A DNA stretch of 41,710 nt, taken from the NCBI RefSeq assembly GCF_002435945.1, contig NZ_DIXC01000007.1, positions 1 to 41,710 on the forward strand, read 5' to 3'. The position numbers and the translations under genes were made by a program. The notes beneath the pieces were generated by a model. The model worked only from the letters and a program-made list of their open reading frames with translations, ran no database searches and was not told where the DNA came from. This stretch comes from Mesotoga sp. UBA6090. Lineage in GTDB: Bacteria > Thermotogota > Thermotogae > Petrotogales > Kosmotogaceae. Shown here piece after piece: positions 1-8,393 of the stretch (within the stretch, counting starts at the first letter, position 1; each line of letters starts with the position of its first letter).

Positions 1-1356
1 GTAGGTGCCTGTCTCGACAAGGTACTCCGTCTCTAGATTCGCGAAAACCTCCTTATCCGCCTCAAGCACTATTGTTCTCGGATTGGATGTATTGGAATCG
101 CCCCATTTACTGAACGTATAACGAGTATCTAATCCTGGAACAAGGTCAGTTACATCTTTCATTTGAGGACCTGGAATCTCGACACTCACAGAGCTGCCGT
201 GAGTACCCGGAACGGAAGCCGGAGAAATCTTCGCCACTCCATCAATCTTTACCTCAACTCCGGACGGTTCTGTTTTGACGGAGAAGAGATAACCTTTGAG
301 TTCATAGTGCGCAGTGACACTCTTGGGAGAATCAACAACCAACGATAAGCTTTTGTCATCTGCTCGCTCACCGTTCACTTCCAAGTGTGTGAATTCATAA
401 CCAGATACCACCGGAGCTTCGAAGGAAACAGTATCTCCCTTTTCTACCCAGCTCACGTCCTTAAGAGTCGCTATACCCTCAGGTAATGTTGAATACTGGA
501 CAAGGAACTCTGTCATCGCAAGTACTTTTAGAGAGAGGTCGCTTTTTAGAAACACATTTCTGGGGTTGCTTCCATCTTGATCGCTCCATGACTTGAAAGA
601 ATACCGGGTATCTGGACCTTCAACTGAGTTACTAAGATCCTTCTCCTGAGGAGCGAAGCCAAGAGCGCGTGAAGCGCCGTCTTCAAACTCAGCAACATAA
701 GGACTCTCGACCTCTTTGCCATCTATAGTAACTTTTAGTCCTTTCGGATCCGTCTCGACTCTGAGCGTCCTTAGAGTTTCCTGTTCGTACACAGCCTCTA
801 TCTTGACGGGCGACTCGAGCTTTATGGTCAGACTCTCATTGTAATCAGCGATCCCATTGACTTTCCAATGAGAGAAGCGATATCCACCAACCTCACCGGG
901 AGTCACTACAGTCAGTACAGTGTCCACAGGGTAGAAACCGCTTCCTTCAATTTCAACAAGCCCTTTCGGATTTGATGTAATAGAAACCCTCACGCTCTTC
1001 TTCGTCTTGATTTCGAATTTCTTGTTTGAGTCCGCCGTTATTACTCTTGGGTTGGCTACAGATCCATCGGCCCAGCTATGAAAAAGATACACCTCATCTA
1101 TATCATCAGAGACATCCTCATCAATGACCTTCACAATCACCGTCTCTTCCGGTTTGAGATTCAGCACCAGCGGTGTCTTCTTGACGTCGGAGGTCGAGAA
1201 GTCCGCCTGTTCAATGCTGGAAAGAAGTGCAACTGAAATCGGATTTTGCGAAACCACTTCAATAGTAAAGAGTTGTGCCCTTGGAACGCAGCTGCTGAAT
1301 ACCAAGGCTATGAAAAGTAAAACGCTTATTAGAATCGTATTCCTGTATCTCGTCAT
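1..1356 (-). CDS. Repeat-rich surface lipoprotein (InlB-B/PEGA-like repeats), 3' end outside window
   Basis: The frame is open from the ATG at 1356 to the window edge (452 codons), so the C-terminus is missing. The start follows GGAGG with 7 bases between; an ATG touching the GGAGG (1363) is too close and in another frame. The N-terminus is a lipoprotein signal: MTRYRN, a hydrophobic stretch, then FSSC with the Cys as probable lipidation site. The rest alternates two modules. One resembles InlB B-repeats (GDTV...GYEF.H..VNG, seen about twice). The other resembles PEGA domains (T.P.G..V.IDG...SP) and ends with a SW.D..S.NPR motif, seen three times with small changes. Such proteins are usually cell-surface proteins; binding partner unknown. 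The repeat assignment is by eye from consensus residues. Confidence 0.8.
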   Translation of the reverse strand, partial: MTRYRNTILISVLLFIALVFSSCVPRAQLFTIEVVSQNPISVALLSSIEQADFSTSDVKKTPLVLNLKPEETVIVKVIDEDVSDDIDEVYLFHSWADGSVANPRVITADSNKKFEIKTKKSVRVSITSNPKGLVEIEGSGFYPVDTVLTVVTPGEVGGYRFSHWKVNGIADYNESLTIKLESPVKIEAVYEQETLRTLRVETDPKGLKVTIDGKEVESPYVAEFEDGASRALGFAPQEKDLSNSVEGPDTRYSFKSWSDQDGSNPRNVFLKSDLSLKVLAMTEFLVQYSTLPEGIATLKDVSWVEKGDTVSFEAPVVSGYEFTHLEVNGERADDKSLSLVVDSPKSVTAHYELKGYLFSVKTEPSGVEVKIDGVAKISPASVPGTHGSSVSVEIPGPQMKDVTDLVPGLDTRYTFSKWGDSNTSNPRTIVLEADKEVFANLETEYLVETGTY

Positions 1357-2204
1357 GTGTCATCCTCCAAACTTGCGGTCAATTCACCTGGAGTACATGA
1401 CTATTATAAACGATTCCTACATAAGTATCATTATTATGATCAATACATAAGATGCAATCATATGACCTATTATATGATATACGATTTTCTCAATGGACTA
1501 AGAGACGTCCATCACTTTGCACCTTACTCGGTTCCTCCCACTAAAGAGCAGTTGATAGAAGTACATACGAATGATTTTCTATTCGCGATCGACTTTCGCT
1601 AAATTCGTGATTTTTACTACGCCTTAACAAAGATATAACATTGTAAAATGGAATAAAACTACGTGGCTAATTGACCGTGAATCGTGATACTCAAAGAAAC
1701 TTTTCGCGGAAAACCCTTTTCATTTCTTCAACGAACTATTGACTACCCGAGTTAGACAGAAAAAAGAAAGAAAGGATAAGATCGCGCATCTTTCTTTGCT
1801 GGCTTGCTCTTCTTCTAGTTAGGATAGCAGGGAAAAGGACAGGGATTACCTGGAGTAAGAGAATACAACTCGGCCATTTTTCTGTGAATGAAAATGAAGT
1901 CTACAAGACCACAGAACTGACAGGCAAACAGTGTGATATCCTGTGCAGGCTTTAGGTTAAAGCACCTCCGACCTACTTCGAAATCCAGCTAAAGGCCTAG
2001 TAACACACTCACACTCAGAATCTTCACAAGTTCTATAAGCCTTTCAGGGCAATGAACTCATGCGTTGTGTTTATCTATGTCATTTCGAACTCGGGTAATT
2101 GATTATATTCTACAGCAAACAGGTAATTGATAATGATCACTGATTCTGCAACTAAGGAACAAGATAACTTAGCTTCAGAGAAGATGATGTGGGTGATGGT
2201 GAGC
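1357..2204. other. Long intergenic region without recognisable gene
   Basis: About 850 bp between the divergent lipoprotein promoter and the rpsB terminator. No frame shows coding character: all are broken by stops, and the one 81-codon frame on the plus strand (1357-1602) has no ribosome binding site and atypical composition. Visible structure is limited to two copies of GGTAATTGAT about 30 bp apart near 2095-2140, and AACTCGGGTA near 2088 whose inverse complement TACCCGAGTT occurs near 1745. It could be a decayed gene or hold small RNAs; I recognise neither. Confidence 0.4.
1403..1431 (-). promoter_or_regulatory. Putative sigma-A promoter of the lipoprotein gene
   Basis: Reading the minus strand, ATGATA (-35, 4 of 6 consensus bases) is followed after 17 bases by a perfect TATAAT (-10, 1403-1408). 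The predicted start of transcription is about 40 bases upstream of the ATG at 1356. Confidence 0.5.
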
Positions 2205-2234
2205 AAAAGAAACGGGGAGCCTTTCAGCTCCCCG
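2205..2234 (-). terminator. Rho-independent terminator of rpsB
   Basis: On the minus strand CGGGGAGC pairs with GCTCCCCG across a 6-base loop (arms 2227-2234 and 2213-2220), followed by TTTCTTTT. It lies 27 bp past the rpsB stop, so rpsB ends its transcript here and is not followed by tsf as in many bacteria. Confidence 0.88.
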
Positions 2235-2261
2235 AATTACTAAAGGCTTAAGTTGCTTCTA

Positions 2262-3071
2262 TTATTCTTCGTCCTCTGAATCATCTGAGCCATCGACCAC
2301 TCCTTCAGAAGGTTTCCCTTCATCTGAAGAAACTTCGACAGTGTTTTCGTCAGTTGACTCTTTCTTTGTTTCGAGAGCAGCGGCGTTGAGACCCTCTCTG
2401 CCCTCAAGAATCGCATCGGCCATCGTATGTACGATTAGCTGAATGGCTCTGATTGCGTCATCATTGCCTGGAATAATGAAATCGATGACGTCAGGGTCGC
2501 AGTTAGTATCTGCAATTCCTATGACTTTTATTCCGAGTTTGTTCGCTTCTGCCACGGCAATCTCTTCCTGTTTGGGATCAACAATGAAGATAACATCGGG
2601 AAGCTTCTGCATTTCCTTGACACCGCTCAGGTTCTTTCTAAGCTTATCGAGTCTTTTATTTATCATGCTCTGCTCTTTCTTCGGCAGAGCAGCGAGTTTT
2701 CCAGACTCCTCCATTTCTTCGAAGTTCTTCAAAGCTTCGATTCTTTTCTTGATCGTGGTGAAGTTCGTAAGAAGTCCGCCGAGCCAGCGGTTGTTGACGT
2801 AAAAAGAGTCACATCTCTTCGCTTCTTCCTCTACGATCTGCTGAGCCTGTCTCTTAGTGCCAACAAAAAGGAACGTTGCACCTTCCTGAGCAGAATTTCT
2901 CACATACTCATAGGCCTCTTCGATGAGCTTCAAGGTCTTCTGAAGATCCACAATGTAGATACCTTTTCGCTCACCATAGATATACGGCTTCATCTTGGGG
3001 TTCCATCTTCTCGTTCTGTGACCGAAGTGAACTCCGGCTTCGAGAAGCTGCTTCATTGATACTACCGACAC
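2262..3071 (-). CDS. rpsB: 30S ribosomal protein S2
   Basis: Small-subunit ribosomal protein S2, needed for assembly of the 30S head/platform and docking of S1. The 269-residue product has the family signature near the N-terminus (MKQLLEAGVHFGH, then RWNPKM and YI..ERKGIYIVDL) and the conserved FVGTK, NNRWLGG and F.IPGNDDA segments. The GTG at 3071 is chosen because GGAGGTG lies just upstream and homologues begin a few residues before MKQLLEAG; the frame stays open 13 codons further upstream, which would be an artefact. The C-terminus carries a strongly acidic tail (last ~35 residues rich in D/E/S), a lineage-variable extension. A terminator follows. Confidence 0.96.
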   Translation of the reverse strand: MSVVSMKQLLEAGVHFGHRTRRWNPKMKPYIYGERKGIYIVDLQKTLKLIEEAYEYVRNSAQEGATFLFVGTKRQAQQIVEEEAKRCDSFYVNNRWLGGLLTNFTTIKKRIEALKNFEEMEESGKLAALPKKEQSMINKRLDKLRKNLSGVKEMQKLPDVIFIVDPKQEEIAVAEANKLGIKVIGIADTNCDPDVIDFIIPGNDDAIRAIQLIVHTMADAILEGREGLNAAALETKKESTDENTVEVSSDEGKPSEGVVDGSDDSEDEE

Positions 3072-3357
3072 AAATACACCTCCGTTTTGGTTTACCTCCG
3101 GCTTCGTCAACGATCGACCCTAATAAGCTGCAGAATTCCTCAATACTCTTCCCAGTTCCTCTCCCGAGGAGCGTTCATGCCGATGGATGCGTTCCATTCA
3201 GTGATTTCTACTGAACTCTCTTTTCAGATAGAAATGACACACCCTGTCACAATCGGTCCAGCTCGTTCTAGAGGGTAAAGACCGAGTTCAAGCAAATCTT
3301 AAGTAGTTCATAAAGAGCAACGCTTAGCGCTTATTGGGGCACCGGGATCGATGACGA

Positions 3358-3726
3358 TTACTGCCGTGTGTTGTCCCCGTCTTTGACGAGATCTCTATAT
3401 GTGTATCTCTTTGCGTTCAACCAAAGATCTTCGAGAGAGTAGAACTCTCTACCCTTCCTGCTGAATATGTGGACGATGAAATAACCACCGTCGATTACCA
3501 TCCAGTCATATCCCTTTCCTTTGTCGTAGAAAATGATCTCCACATCTTCCTTCTGGACGTAATCAAGTATCGCCTCTCGAAGAGCATCCATATGGGGGTC
3601 AGAATTGGCAGTTGCTACGACAAAGTAATCAGATAGATTTGACACCTTTGAGACGTCCAGTATTACGATGTCTTCTCCATGTTTTTCATCCAGAATGTCC
3701 GCAATTTCCTTCACTACGTTATCCAA
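3358..3726 (-). CDS. rsfS: Ribosomal silencing factor RsfS
   Basis: RsfS (Iojap/YbeB family) binds L14 on the 50S subunit and blocks subunit joining during starvation. Family features: VVKEIADILDEK at the N-terminus, a DVS...SDYFVVATANS core, the D(A/D)LRE helix and the invariant GYDW(M/V)..D.G...VHIF near the C-terminus; length about 122. Start choice: the TTG at 3726 has AGGAG 7 bases upstream and gives the usual family N-terminus. An in-frame ATG at 3744 has no ribosome binding site but sits in an ATGA-like overlap with an open upstream frame, so it remains possible. Last gene of the yceD-to-rsfS cluster; rpsB lies 290 bp downstream. Confidence 0.92.
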   Translation of the reverse strand: MDNVVKEIADILDEKHGEDIVILDVSKVSNLSDYFVVATANSDPHMDALREAILDYVQKEDVEIIFYDKGKGYDWMVIDGGYFIVHIFSRKGREFYSLEDLWLNAKRYTYRDLVKDGDNTRQ

Positions 3727-3740
3727 ATTGATTCTCCTGT

Positions 3741-4041
3741 TCATATCATAGTTATACGTTGACGGTTCACCGTTCGCCGTCCACCGAAATCACAAAATTC
3801 CAGCAGACCTGCTTCTTTATCAAGAATAGACCCTTGCCCCAGAACCAACAGTCTATCTCCCATTTTAACTGCTGCATTATTGCTCCCAGAGTCCTCCTTT
3901 GATGTAGGAGGGCCGCACAATCGCTGAAGAGGTACGCTCTGAAGATCGCACTCCCCCAGCTCAGGCGGGAACTGATCAGCTCTCTTTCGCTCTCCTTCAA
4001 GAGCAATAGTTTCAACTCATGCTGTCTAGTGAAACGCCCAT
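3741..4041 (-). other. Ambiguous short coding region between glmS and rsfS
   Basis: Two overlapping minus-strand frames are open between glmS and rsfS. One (3767-4015, TTG start, no ribosome binding site) gives an odd Trp/Cys/Phe-rich 82-residue product. The other, open from 4016 to a TGA at 3741-3743 that overlaps the upstream ATG of rsfS, reads more like a protein (for example KMGDRLLVLGQGSILDKEAG) but has no good initiation codon. A short frame starting with ATG at 4041 (MGVSLDSMS) would join it after a one-base shift at about 4017. It could be a small frameshifted gene of about 100 residues. I recognise no family. Confidence 0.3.
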
Positions 4042-4078
4042 TCTTATATCATGGTCCACATGATCGGCAGATTTCGCT

Positions 4079-5905
4079 CTATTCAACAGTGACGCTCTTC
4101 GCGAGATTCCTGGGTTTATCTGGATCGAGCCCTCTTCTTAGCGCTATGTAGTATGCGAAGAGTTGCAAATATGGTGACATCACCAGCGGGTAGAGTGGAT
4201 CGAGAACACGAGGAACCTCGATTCGACTGTTCACTGCCTTTGCAACTTCCCTGTCGTTCTCAGAGCAGATGGCTACAACTTTAGCATCTCGAGCTCTGGT
4301 CTCCATTATGTTGGAGATCATCTTCGATTTCAGTTCATCTTCAGGGACGATGGCAAAAACCGGGAAATCCTTGTCTAGCAAAGCTATAGGGCCATGCTTA
4401 AGCTCTCCGGCCTGATAACCGCTGGCATGGATATAGCTTATCTCTTTGAGCTTCAAGGCTCCTTCTAGAGCTGTTGCATAGCTGTAACCTCTGCCAATGT
4501 ACATGAAATGCTTGAAATCAGAGTATTCCGCTGCCAGTCTCTTACACTGTTCTTTAGCGGCTGGAAGCGTATTCTCGAAAACTGTGGGCATACCTTCCAG
4601 TTCATTCACGATCATTGCAATATCGCTTGTACTAGAGCCCACAATCTTCGCTATGCCTGCCCCCAGAAGAATCAGTACCGCGAGCTGCGCTACATAAGTC
4701 TTCGTAGCCGCCACACCTATCTCCGGGCCTGCATTTATATAAATCACAGCATCGCTTTCTCTCGATATCGTAGATCCGACAACGTTTGTCAAAGATATTA
4801 CTTTAGCTCCCATCCTTCTTGCCTTTCGGATACCTTCGAGAGTGTCTGCGGTTTCTCCTGATTGGGAAATCGCAATGACCAGGTCGGCGAAGTTCTCTGA
4901 TAGCCTTCTATAACGGAACTCTGAAGCAACCTCCACTTCTGCGCGGATATTTGAATAGTCCTGAATGAATCTCTGAAAGACGAGGCCCGCATGGTAACTG
5001 GTTCCGCATGCCAGAACGGTAATAGATCTAGCCTTCTTTATATCATCCTGCAGATGATCGATTTCTTTGAAATTGGGCGAACCGGCCTTGATTCTTCCCG
5101 TAAGAGCGTTCCGAAGAGTCTGCGGTTCTTCGAATATCTCTTTGAGCATGAAATGAGCATAACCGCCCTTTTCCGCAGAGTCCTCGCTCCATGTGATCCT
5201 TGTCGCAGACTTTTTGACAACTGAGCCATCAATTCTGGTTATGTTAATACTCTCCGGCCGAATTATGGCCAATTCTCCGTCATCTACGAAATAGACGTCA
5301 CGAAGGTACTTGAGTAAGGGAGTAACGTCAGAAGCAAGATATCCACCCTGTCCAGCCGACCCTACGACAAGAGGGCTTCCTTTGCGCGCTGCCACGATCA
5401 CATCGGGATGGTCCTGATGGACGACTCCAATTGCGTAAGCGCCCTCCAGATCCACTAACATATGTCTTACAGCAGCAACAATGTCGCCCGAATAGTGATC
5501 TTCAATCAGATGAGCGATTACCTCCGTGTCTGTTACCGATTTGAATATGTGGCCTTTTTTCTCAAGCTCGACCCTCAGTTCATCGAAGTTCTCAATTATC
5601 CCGTTGTGAACGACTGCAATTTTTCCGGTGCAATCAGTATGAGGATGTGCGTTGAAATCAGACGGTCCTCCGTGGGTTGCCCACCTTGTATGGGCTATTC
5701 CCTGTGCAATAGATGAATCAAGATCTCCGTCCAGAAGTTTCTCAAGGGAGGAGATCTTCCCAACTGCTTTCATCACTTTCAGTTCATACCCGTTATTCAC
5801 CGCGACACCGGCCGAATCATATCCCCTGTACTCAAGCTTCTTCAAAGCGTCGACCAGCTTCCTAATTGTAAGGTCTTTGCCTACCATTCCGACGATGCCG
5901 CACAA
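4079..5905 (-). CDS. glmS: Glutamine-fructose-6-phosphate aminotransferase (isomerizing)
   Basis: GlmS makes glucosamine-6-phosphate from fructose-6-phosphate and glutamine, the entry to UDP-GlcNAc, peptidoglycan and glycoconjugates. The TTG at 5905 is the start because cleavage of Met must expose Cys2, the glutaminase nucleophile: the product begins M-C-G-I-V-G. A GGGGGA ribosome binding site lies within the end of plsX. Seen: RGYDSAG and HTRWATHG in the N-terminal Ntn amidotransferase domain, two SIS domains (SQSGETADT; GRGYSYATALEGALKLKE; SGYQAGELKHGP) and the C-terminal LAKSVTVE. 608 residues, normal for the family. Only one base separates it from the plsX stop, so there is no space for a glmS ribozyme. 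Confidence 0.96.
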   Translation of the reverse strand: MCGIVGMVGKDLTIRKLVDALKKLEYRGYDSAGVAVNNGYELKVMKAVGKISSLEKLLDGDLDSSIAQGIAHTRWATHGGPSDFNAHPHTDCTGKIAVVHNGIIENFDELRVELEKKGHIFKSVTDTEVIAHLIEDHYSGDIVAAVRHMLVDLEGAYAIGVVHQDHPDVIVAARKGSPLVVGSAGQGGYLASDVTPLLKYLRDVYFVDDGELAIIRPESINITRIDGSVVKKSATRITWSEDSAEKGGYAHFMLKEIFEEPQTLRNALTGRIKAGSPNFKEIDHLQDDIKKARSITVLACGTSYHAGLVFQRFIQDYSNIRAEVEVASEFRYRRLSENFADLVIAISQSGETADTLEGIRKARRMGAKVISLTNVVGSTISRESDAVIYINAGPEIGVAATKTYVAQLAVLILLGAGIAKIVGSSTSDIAMIVNELEGMPTVFENTLPAAKEQCKRLAAEYSDFKHFMYIGRGYSYATALEGALKLKEISYIHASGYQAGELKHGPIALLDKDFPVFAIVPEDELKSKMISNIMETRARDAKVVAICSENDREVAKAVNSRIEVPRVLDPLYPLVMSPYLQLFAYYIALRRGLDPDKPRNLAKSVTVE

Positions 5906-5906
5906 G

Positions 5907-6905
5907 CTACTTTCCCCCAAGCTTGTTTTCAAGGTTCTTGACAAGGCCGCCCTTTACCCCTTGATATGCTACTCTGATCGCATTCTTTATAGCGAGAGCG
6001 TTTGAGTTTCCGTGAGCCTTAACGACAGCCCCTTTAACTCCGAGAACGAAGGCGCCGCCGTATTCGCTGGGATCCATTGTCTTCTTAAGTCTTCCCAGTG
6101 CTCGCTTAAGAAAAAGAGCACCAATAAGACCAAACAGACCGCTATTCTTGATCTCTCTCTTAAGCGTCTCGGAAATTAACTTCCCTGTTCCTTCCATTGC
6201 TTTCATTGCAACGTTTCCGTCGAATCCACTGCAGACTACCACATCAACGTCGCCATAATTTATATCTCTGCCCTCAACATTACCAATGAAATTGCTTCCT
6301 AACTCGGTCCCCAAGTATTCATAAGCCAGTTTCGTCAGTTCTGTTCCCTTTTCCTGCTCTTCTCCTACATTGAGTAGACCGACTCTGGGGCTATCTCTTC
6401 CAAGAAGACTCGCATATTCATAGCCCATCGTGCCAAAATCACGCAGATGTTCTGCTCTGACCTCGGCATTTGCTCCCGCATCGATAAGTATGGTGAAGCC
6501 ATTTTTGGAAGGAACAAGAACAGCAATTGCACCATGATCGACACCCTTTATCCTGCCAACGACAAAGAGTGCGGCAGCAAGAACTCCGCCGGTGTTACCT
6601 GCTGATACAAGAGCATCGACTTTTCCTTCCTTCACTTGAAGGGCGGCCTTGTAGAGCGAGGTCTCTTTCTTTCTCAACAAAAGAGAAGGCTTCTCCGACA
6701 TCGGAAAAACCTCTCTTGCGTCAACTATTGAAATTCTTGAGGTCTCTGGAGTCTGTTTCAACAGGGGCTTCAGTTCTTCTTCTCTGCCAACCAGAACTAT
6801 CTGGAGATCCTGAAACTCCTTAAGAGCGAGAAAAGAGCCATCTATGTTGACTTCCGGGGCGCTGTCTCCACCATAAGCATCGAGGGCAATCTTTATGCCT
6901 TGCAT
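5907..6905 (-). CDS. plsX: Phosphate acyltransferase PlsX
   Basis: PlsX converts acyl-ACP and phosphate to acyl-phosphate, the acyl donor for PlsY in phosphatidic acid synthesis. The 332-residue product starts MQGIKIALDAYGGDSAPE, matching the family N-terminus (usual form DAMGGD.AP), and keeps SAGNTGG, IDAGAN, LNVGEE, NFIGN.EGRDI and DVVVCSGFDGNVA.K. The C-terminal part has YGGA.VLGVKG..VK.HGNS. It sits in the classical yceD-rpmF-plsX order and is followed by glmS instead of fabH/fabD. The ATG follows a weak GAGTAG; rpmF ends only 3 bp upstream, so coupling is likely. Confidence 0.95.
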   Translation of the reverse strand: MQGIKIALDAYGGDSAPEVNIDGSFLALKEFQDLQIVLVGREEELKPLLKQTPETSRISIVDAREVFPMSEKPSLLLRKKETSLYKAALQVKEGKVDALVSAGNTGGVLAAALFVVGRIKGVDHGAIAVLVPSKNGFTILIDAGANAEVRAEHLRDFGTMGYEYASLLGRDSPRVGLLNVGEEQEKGTELTKLAYEYLGTELGSNFIGNVEGRDINYGDVDVVVCSGFDGNVAMKAMEGTGKLISETLKREIKNSGLFGLIGALFLKRALGRLKKTMDPSEYGGAFVLGVKGAVVKAHGNSNALAIKNAIRVAYQGVKGGLVKNLENKLGGK

Positions 6906-6908
6906 CTA

Positions 6909-7091
6909 CTACTCACCGATCTCAAGAATCTGTCTTCCTCCGTAAAAACCACAGTGCAAACAAACTCTGTGTGGTTGTTTTGGTTCGCCACAGTTTGGAC
7001 ATGTAGAAACAGCAACCTTGATCGGGCTATACATCTTCACACGTTTCAAGTGGGTTCTGCTTCTGCTTCTTTTTTGCTTTGGAACGGCCAC
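6909..7091 (-). CDS. rpmF: 50S ribosomal protein L32
   Basis: Large-subunit protein L32, 60 residues. The N-terminus VAVPKQKRSRSRTHLKR is the standard L32 start, and the zinc ribbon CPNCGEPKQPHRVCLHCG has the four cysteines intact. The GTG at 7091 is chosen because GGAGGG lies 5 bases upstream; the frame is open 31 codons further but that part overlaps yceD and lacks homology. Typical yceD-rpmF-plsX neighbourhood. Confidence 0.95.
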   Translation of the reverse strand: MAVPKQKRSRSRTHLKRVKMYSPIKVAVSTCPNCGEPKQPHRVCLHCGFYGGRQILEIGE

Positions 7092-7108
7092 TCTAATCCC
7101 TCCTATAT

Positions 7109-7645
7109 CTAACTCTTCAATTTCGATTTGAGCTCGGACACCGCTTTGTGCCAGCCATCGGGCAGCTCTTCCTTCTTCTGGCACGAGTGATTTGGCTCCT
7201 CATTTAGATTTGCTCCGCAATACGGGCAAAGTCCAGCGCAATCTTTCCTGCAGAGAACCTTCTGAGGAACCTCAACAATTATAGCCTCTATAACGCGTTC
7301 TGACAAGTCAAGGAGATCTCCTTCAAACTGCAGAAAATTCTCCAGATCATCGCTTGTGCCCTCTTTCATAAGAGGAAGAGAATCCTTGAGAACATAGGTG
7401 GCCTCGATTGTCCCTTCAATAGGAATTGACACTTCCTTCAGGCAACGAGCGCAGTTGTCTTCGATAACCGTCCTGACTGAACCTGTCACAATAATCGAGT
7501 CTTTGTCTTTGTATAACTCAACGTGAACGTTTACCTGACTTGAAAGCCTCAGCTCTTCGGTGAAGTCAGGATCTAATACTACGTCAATAGTCTTCTTGAA
7601 CTCGAAACTATTCAGATCGACGATCAGTTCATAAATCTTTGACAT
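7109..7645 (-). CDS. yceD: YceD family protein (DUF177)
   Basis: YceD-family protein, 178 residues. In many bacteria it is encoded just before rpmF and is linked to ribosomal RNA/large-subunit accumulation; the exact activity is unsettled. Seen: a beta-rich N-terminal half, C-x-x-C-L at the NCARCL motif, and a C-terminal metal-binding-like cluster LCRKDCAGLCPYCGANLN, both family signatures. The last residues are basic and lysine-rich. ATG 7645 follows AGAGGTGAT. It heads the operon yceD-rpmF-plsX-glmS. Confidence 0.9.
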   Translation of the reverse strand: MSKIYELIVDLNSFEFKKTIDVVLDPDFTEELRLSSQVNVHVELYKDKDSIIVTGSVRTVIEDNCARCLKEVSIPIEGTIEATYVLKDSLPLMKEGTSDDLENFLQFEGDLLDLSERVIEAIIVEVPQKVLCRKDCAGLCPYCGANLNEEPNHSCQKKEELPDGWHKAVSELKSKLKS

Positions 7646-7703
7646 TTAAATCACCTCTGTGCCAGCAAATATTACAACAAGGGTATTTCAAATTACGCAC
7701 GTT

Positions 7704-8393
7704 TCATTGAACAAATGAAGAAGATTCCTTCATTCTGGATAGCAGATTTCTGGCAATTCTATCTATCTCATCCGGGCTTCTTTCAATAGGATTTCCAAGG
7801 TGTATGGACTCGATATTCGAGAATTTGTCCCGCACAAGCATTATTTCTGTAGAGAGTCTTGCCGCTTCGGAGGGATCGTGAGTCACCATGATTACGCTGA
7901 TCTTCCTATCAATCCAGATCTTCTGGATGTCATCGATTAGGCGATCCTTTATGACGACATCAAGGGAGCCGAAGGGCTCGTCCATGAGAATGAGATCGGG
8001 ATTGAAGGCAAGTGCCCTTGCTATGTTCAGTCTCCTTCTCATTCCACCGCTAAGCTGAGAAGGATACTTGTCTCCCTGCCCCTTCAGTCCCACAAATGAA
8101 AGAAATTCGACCGGATTGCTTTCTGGAGCGATAATAGAGATGTTCTGAGCCGCCGTCAACCACGGGATGAGCCTGTCGTCTTGAAAAACGAATCCAAGCC
8201 GCTCGCTGTCAACTTCCACCATTCCCCTTTCGGGTTTGAGTATGCCGCTGATAATTCTCAATAGAGTCGTCTTACCGCAGCCCGAACTTCCCAGAATTGT
8301 GAGAAAGAAATCGCCTTCAATAGAATAGGAGAATTTGTCTACTATTGTTTCTCCGTCGAAAGCCTTGCTGAGATTGCTAATTCTTAAGCGCAT
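7704..8393 (-). CDS. ABC transporter ATP-binding protein, NitT/TauT type
   Basis: ATPase subunit of an importer in the nitrate/sulfonate/taurine/thiamine-precursor group (SsuB/TauB-like). 229 residues with Walker A GSSGCGKTT, Q-loop VFQDDRLIPW, signature LSGGMRRRLNIARAL, Walker B LILMDEPFGSLD and H-loop VTHDPSEA. The arrangement PFGSLD and VTHD is typical of this importer group. ATG 8393 overlaps the 3' end of the permease gene by 17 bp, so the two are translationally coupled. Substrate cannot be told from the sequence. Confidence 0.93.
   Translation of the reverse strand: MRLRISNLSKAFDGETIVDKFSYSIEGDFFLTILGSSGCGKTTLLRIISGILKPERGMVEVDSERLGFVFQDDRLIPWLTAAQNISIIAPESNPVEFLSFVGLKGQGDKYPSQLSGGMRRRLNIARALAFNPDLILMDEPFGSLDVVIKDRLIDDIQKIWIDRKISVIMVTHDPSEAARLSTEIMLVRDKFSNIESIHLGNPIERSPDEIDRIARNLLSRMKESSSFVQ

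Noticed and set aside
1124..1602. Two plus-strand frames at the lipoprotein start
   Set aside because: The first is antisense to the lipoprotein signal region; the second is AT-rich, with no ribosome binding site and no protein-like composition.
2443..2802. 119-codon frame on the plus strand
   Set aside because: It is the reverse of rpsB, whose conserved protein fits the other strand; no ribosome binding site.
5905..5960. glmS ribozyme upstream of glmS
   Set aside because: Only one base separates plsX and glmS, and no ribozyme fold fits within plsX coding sequence.
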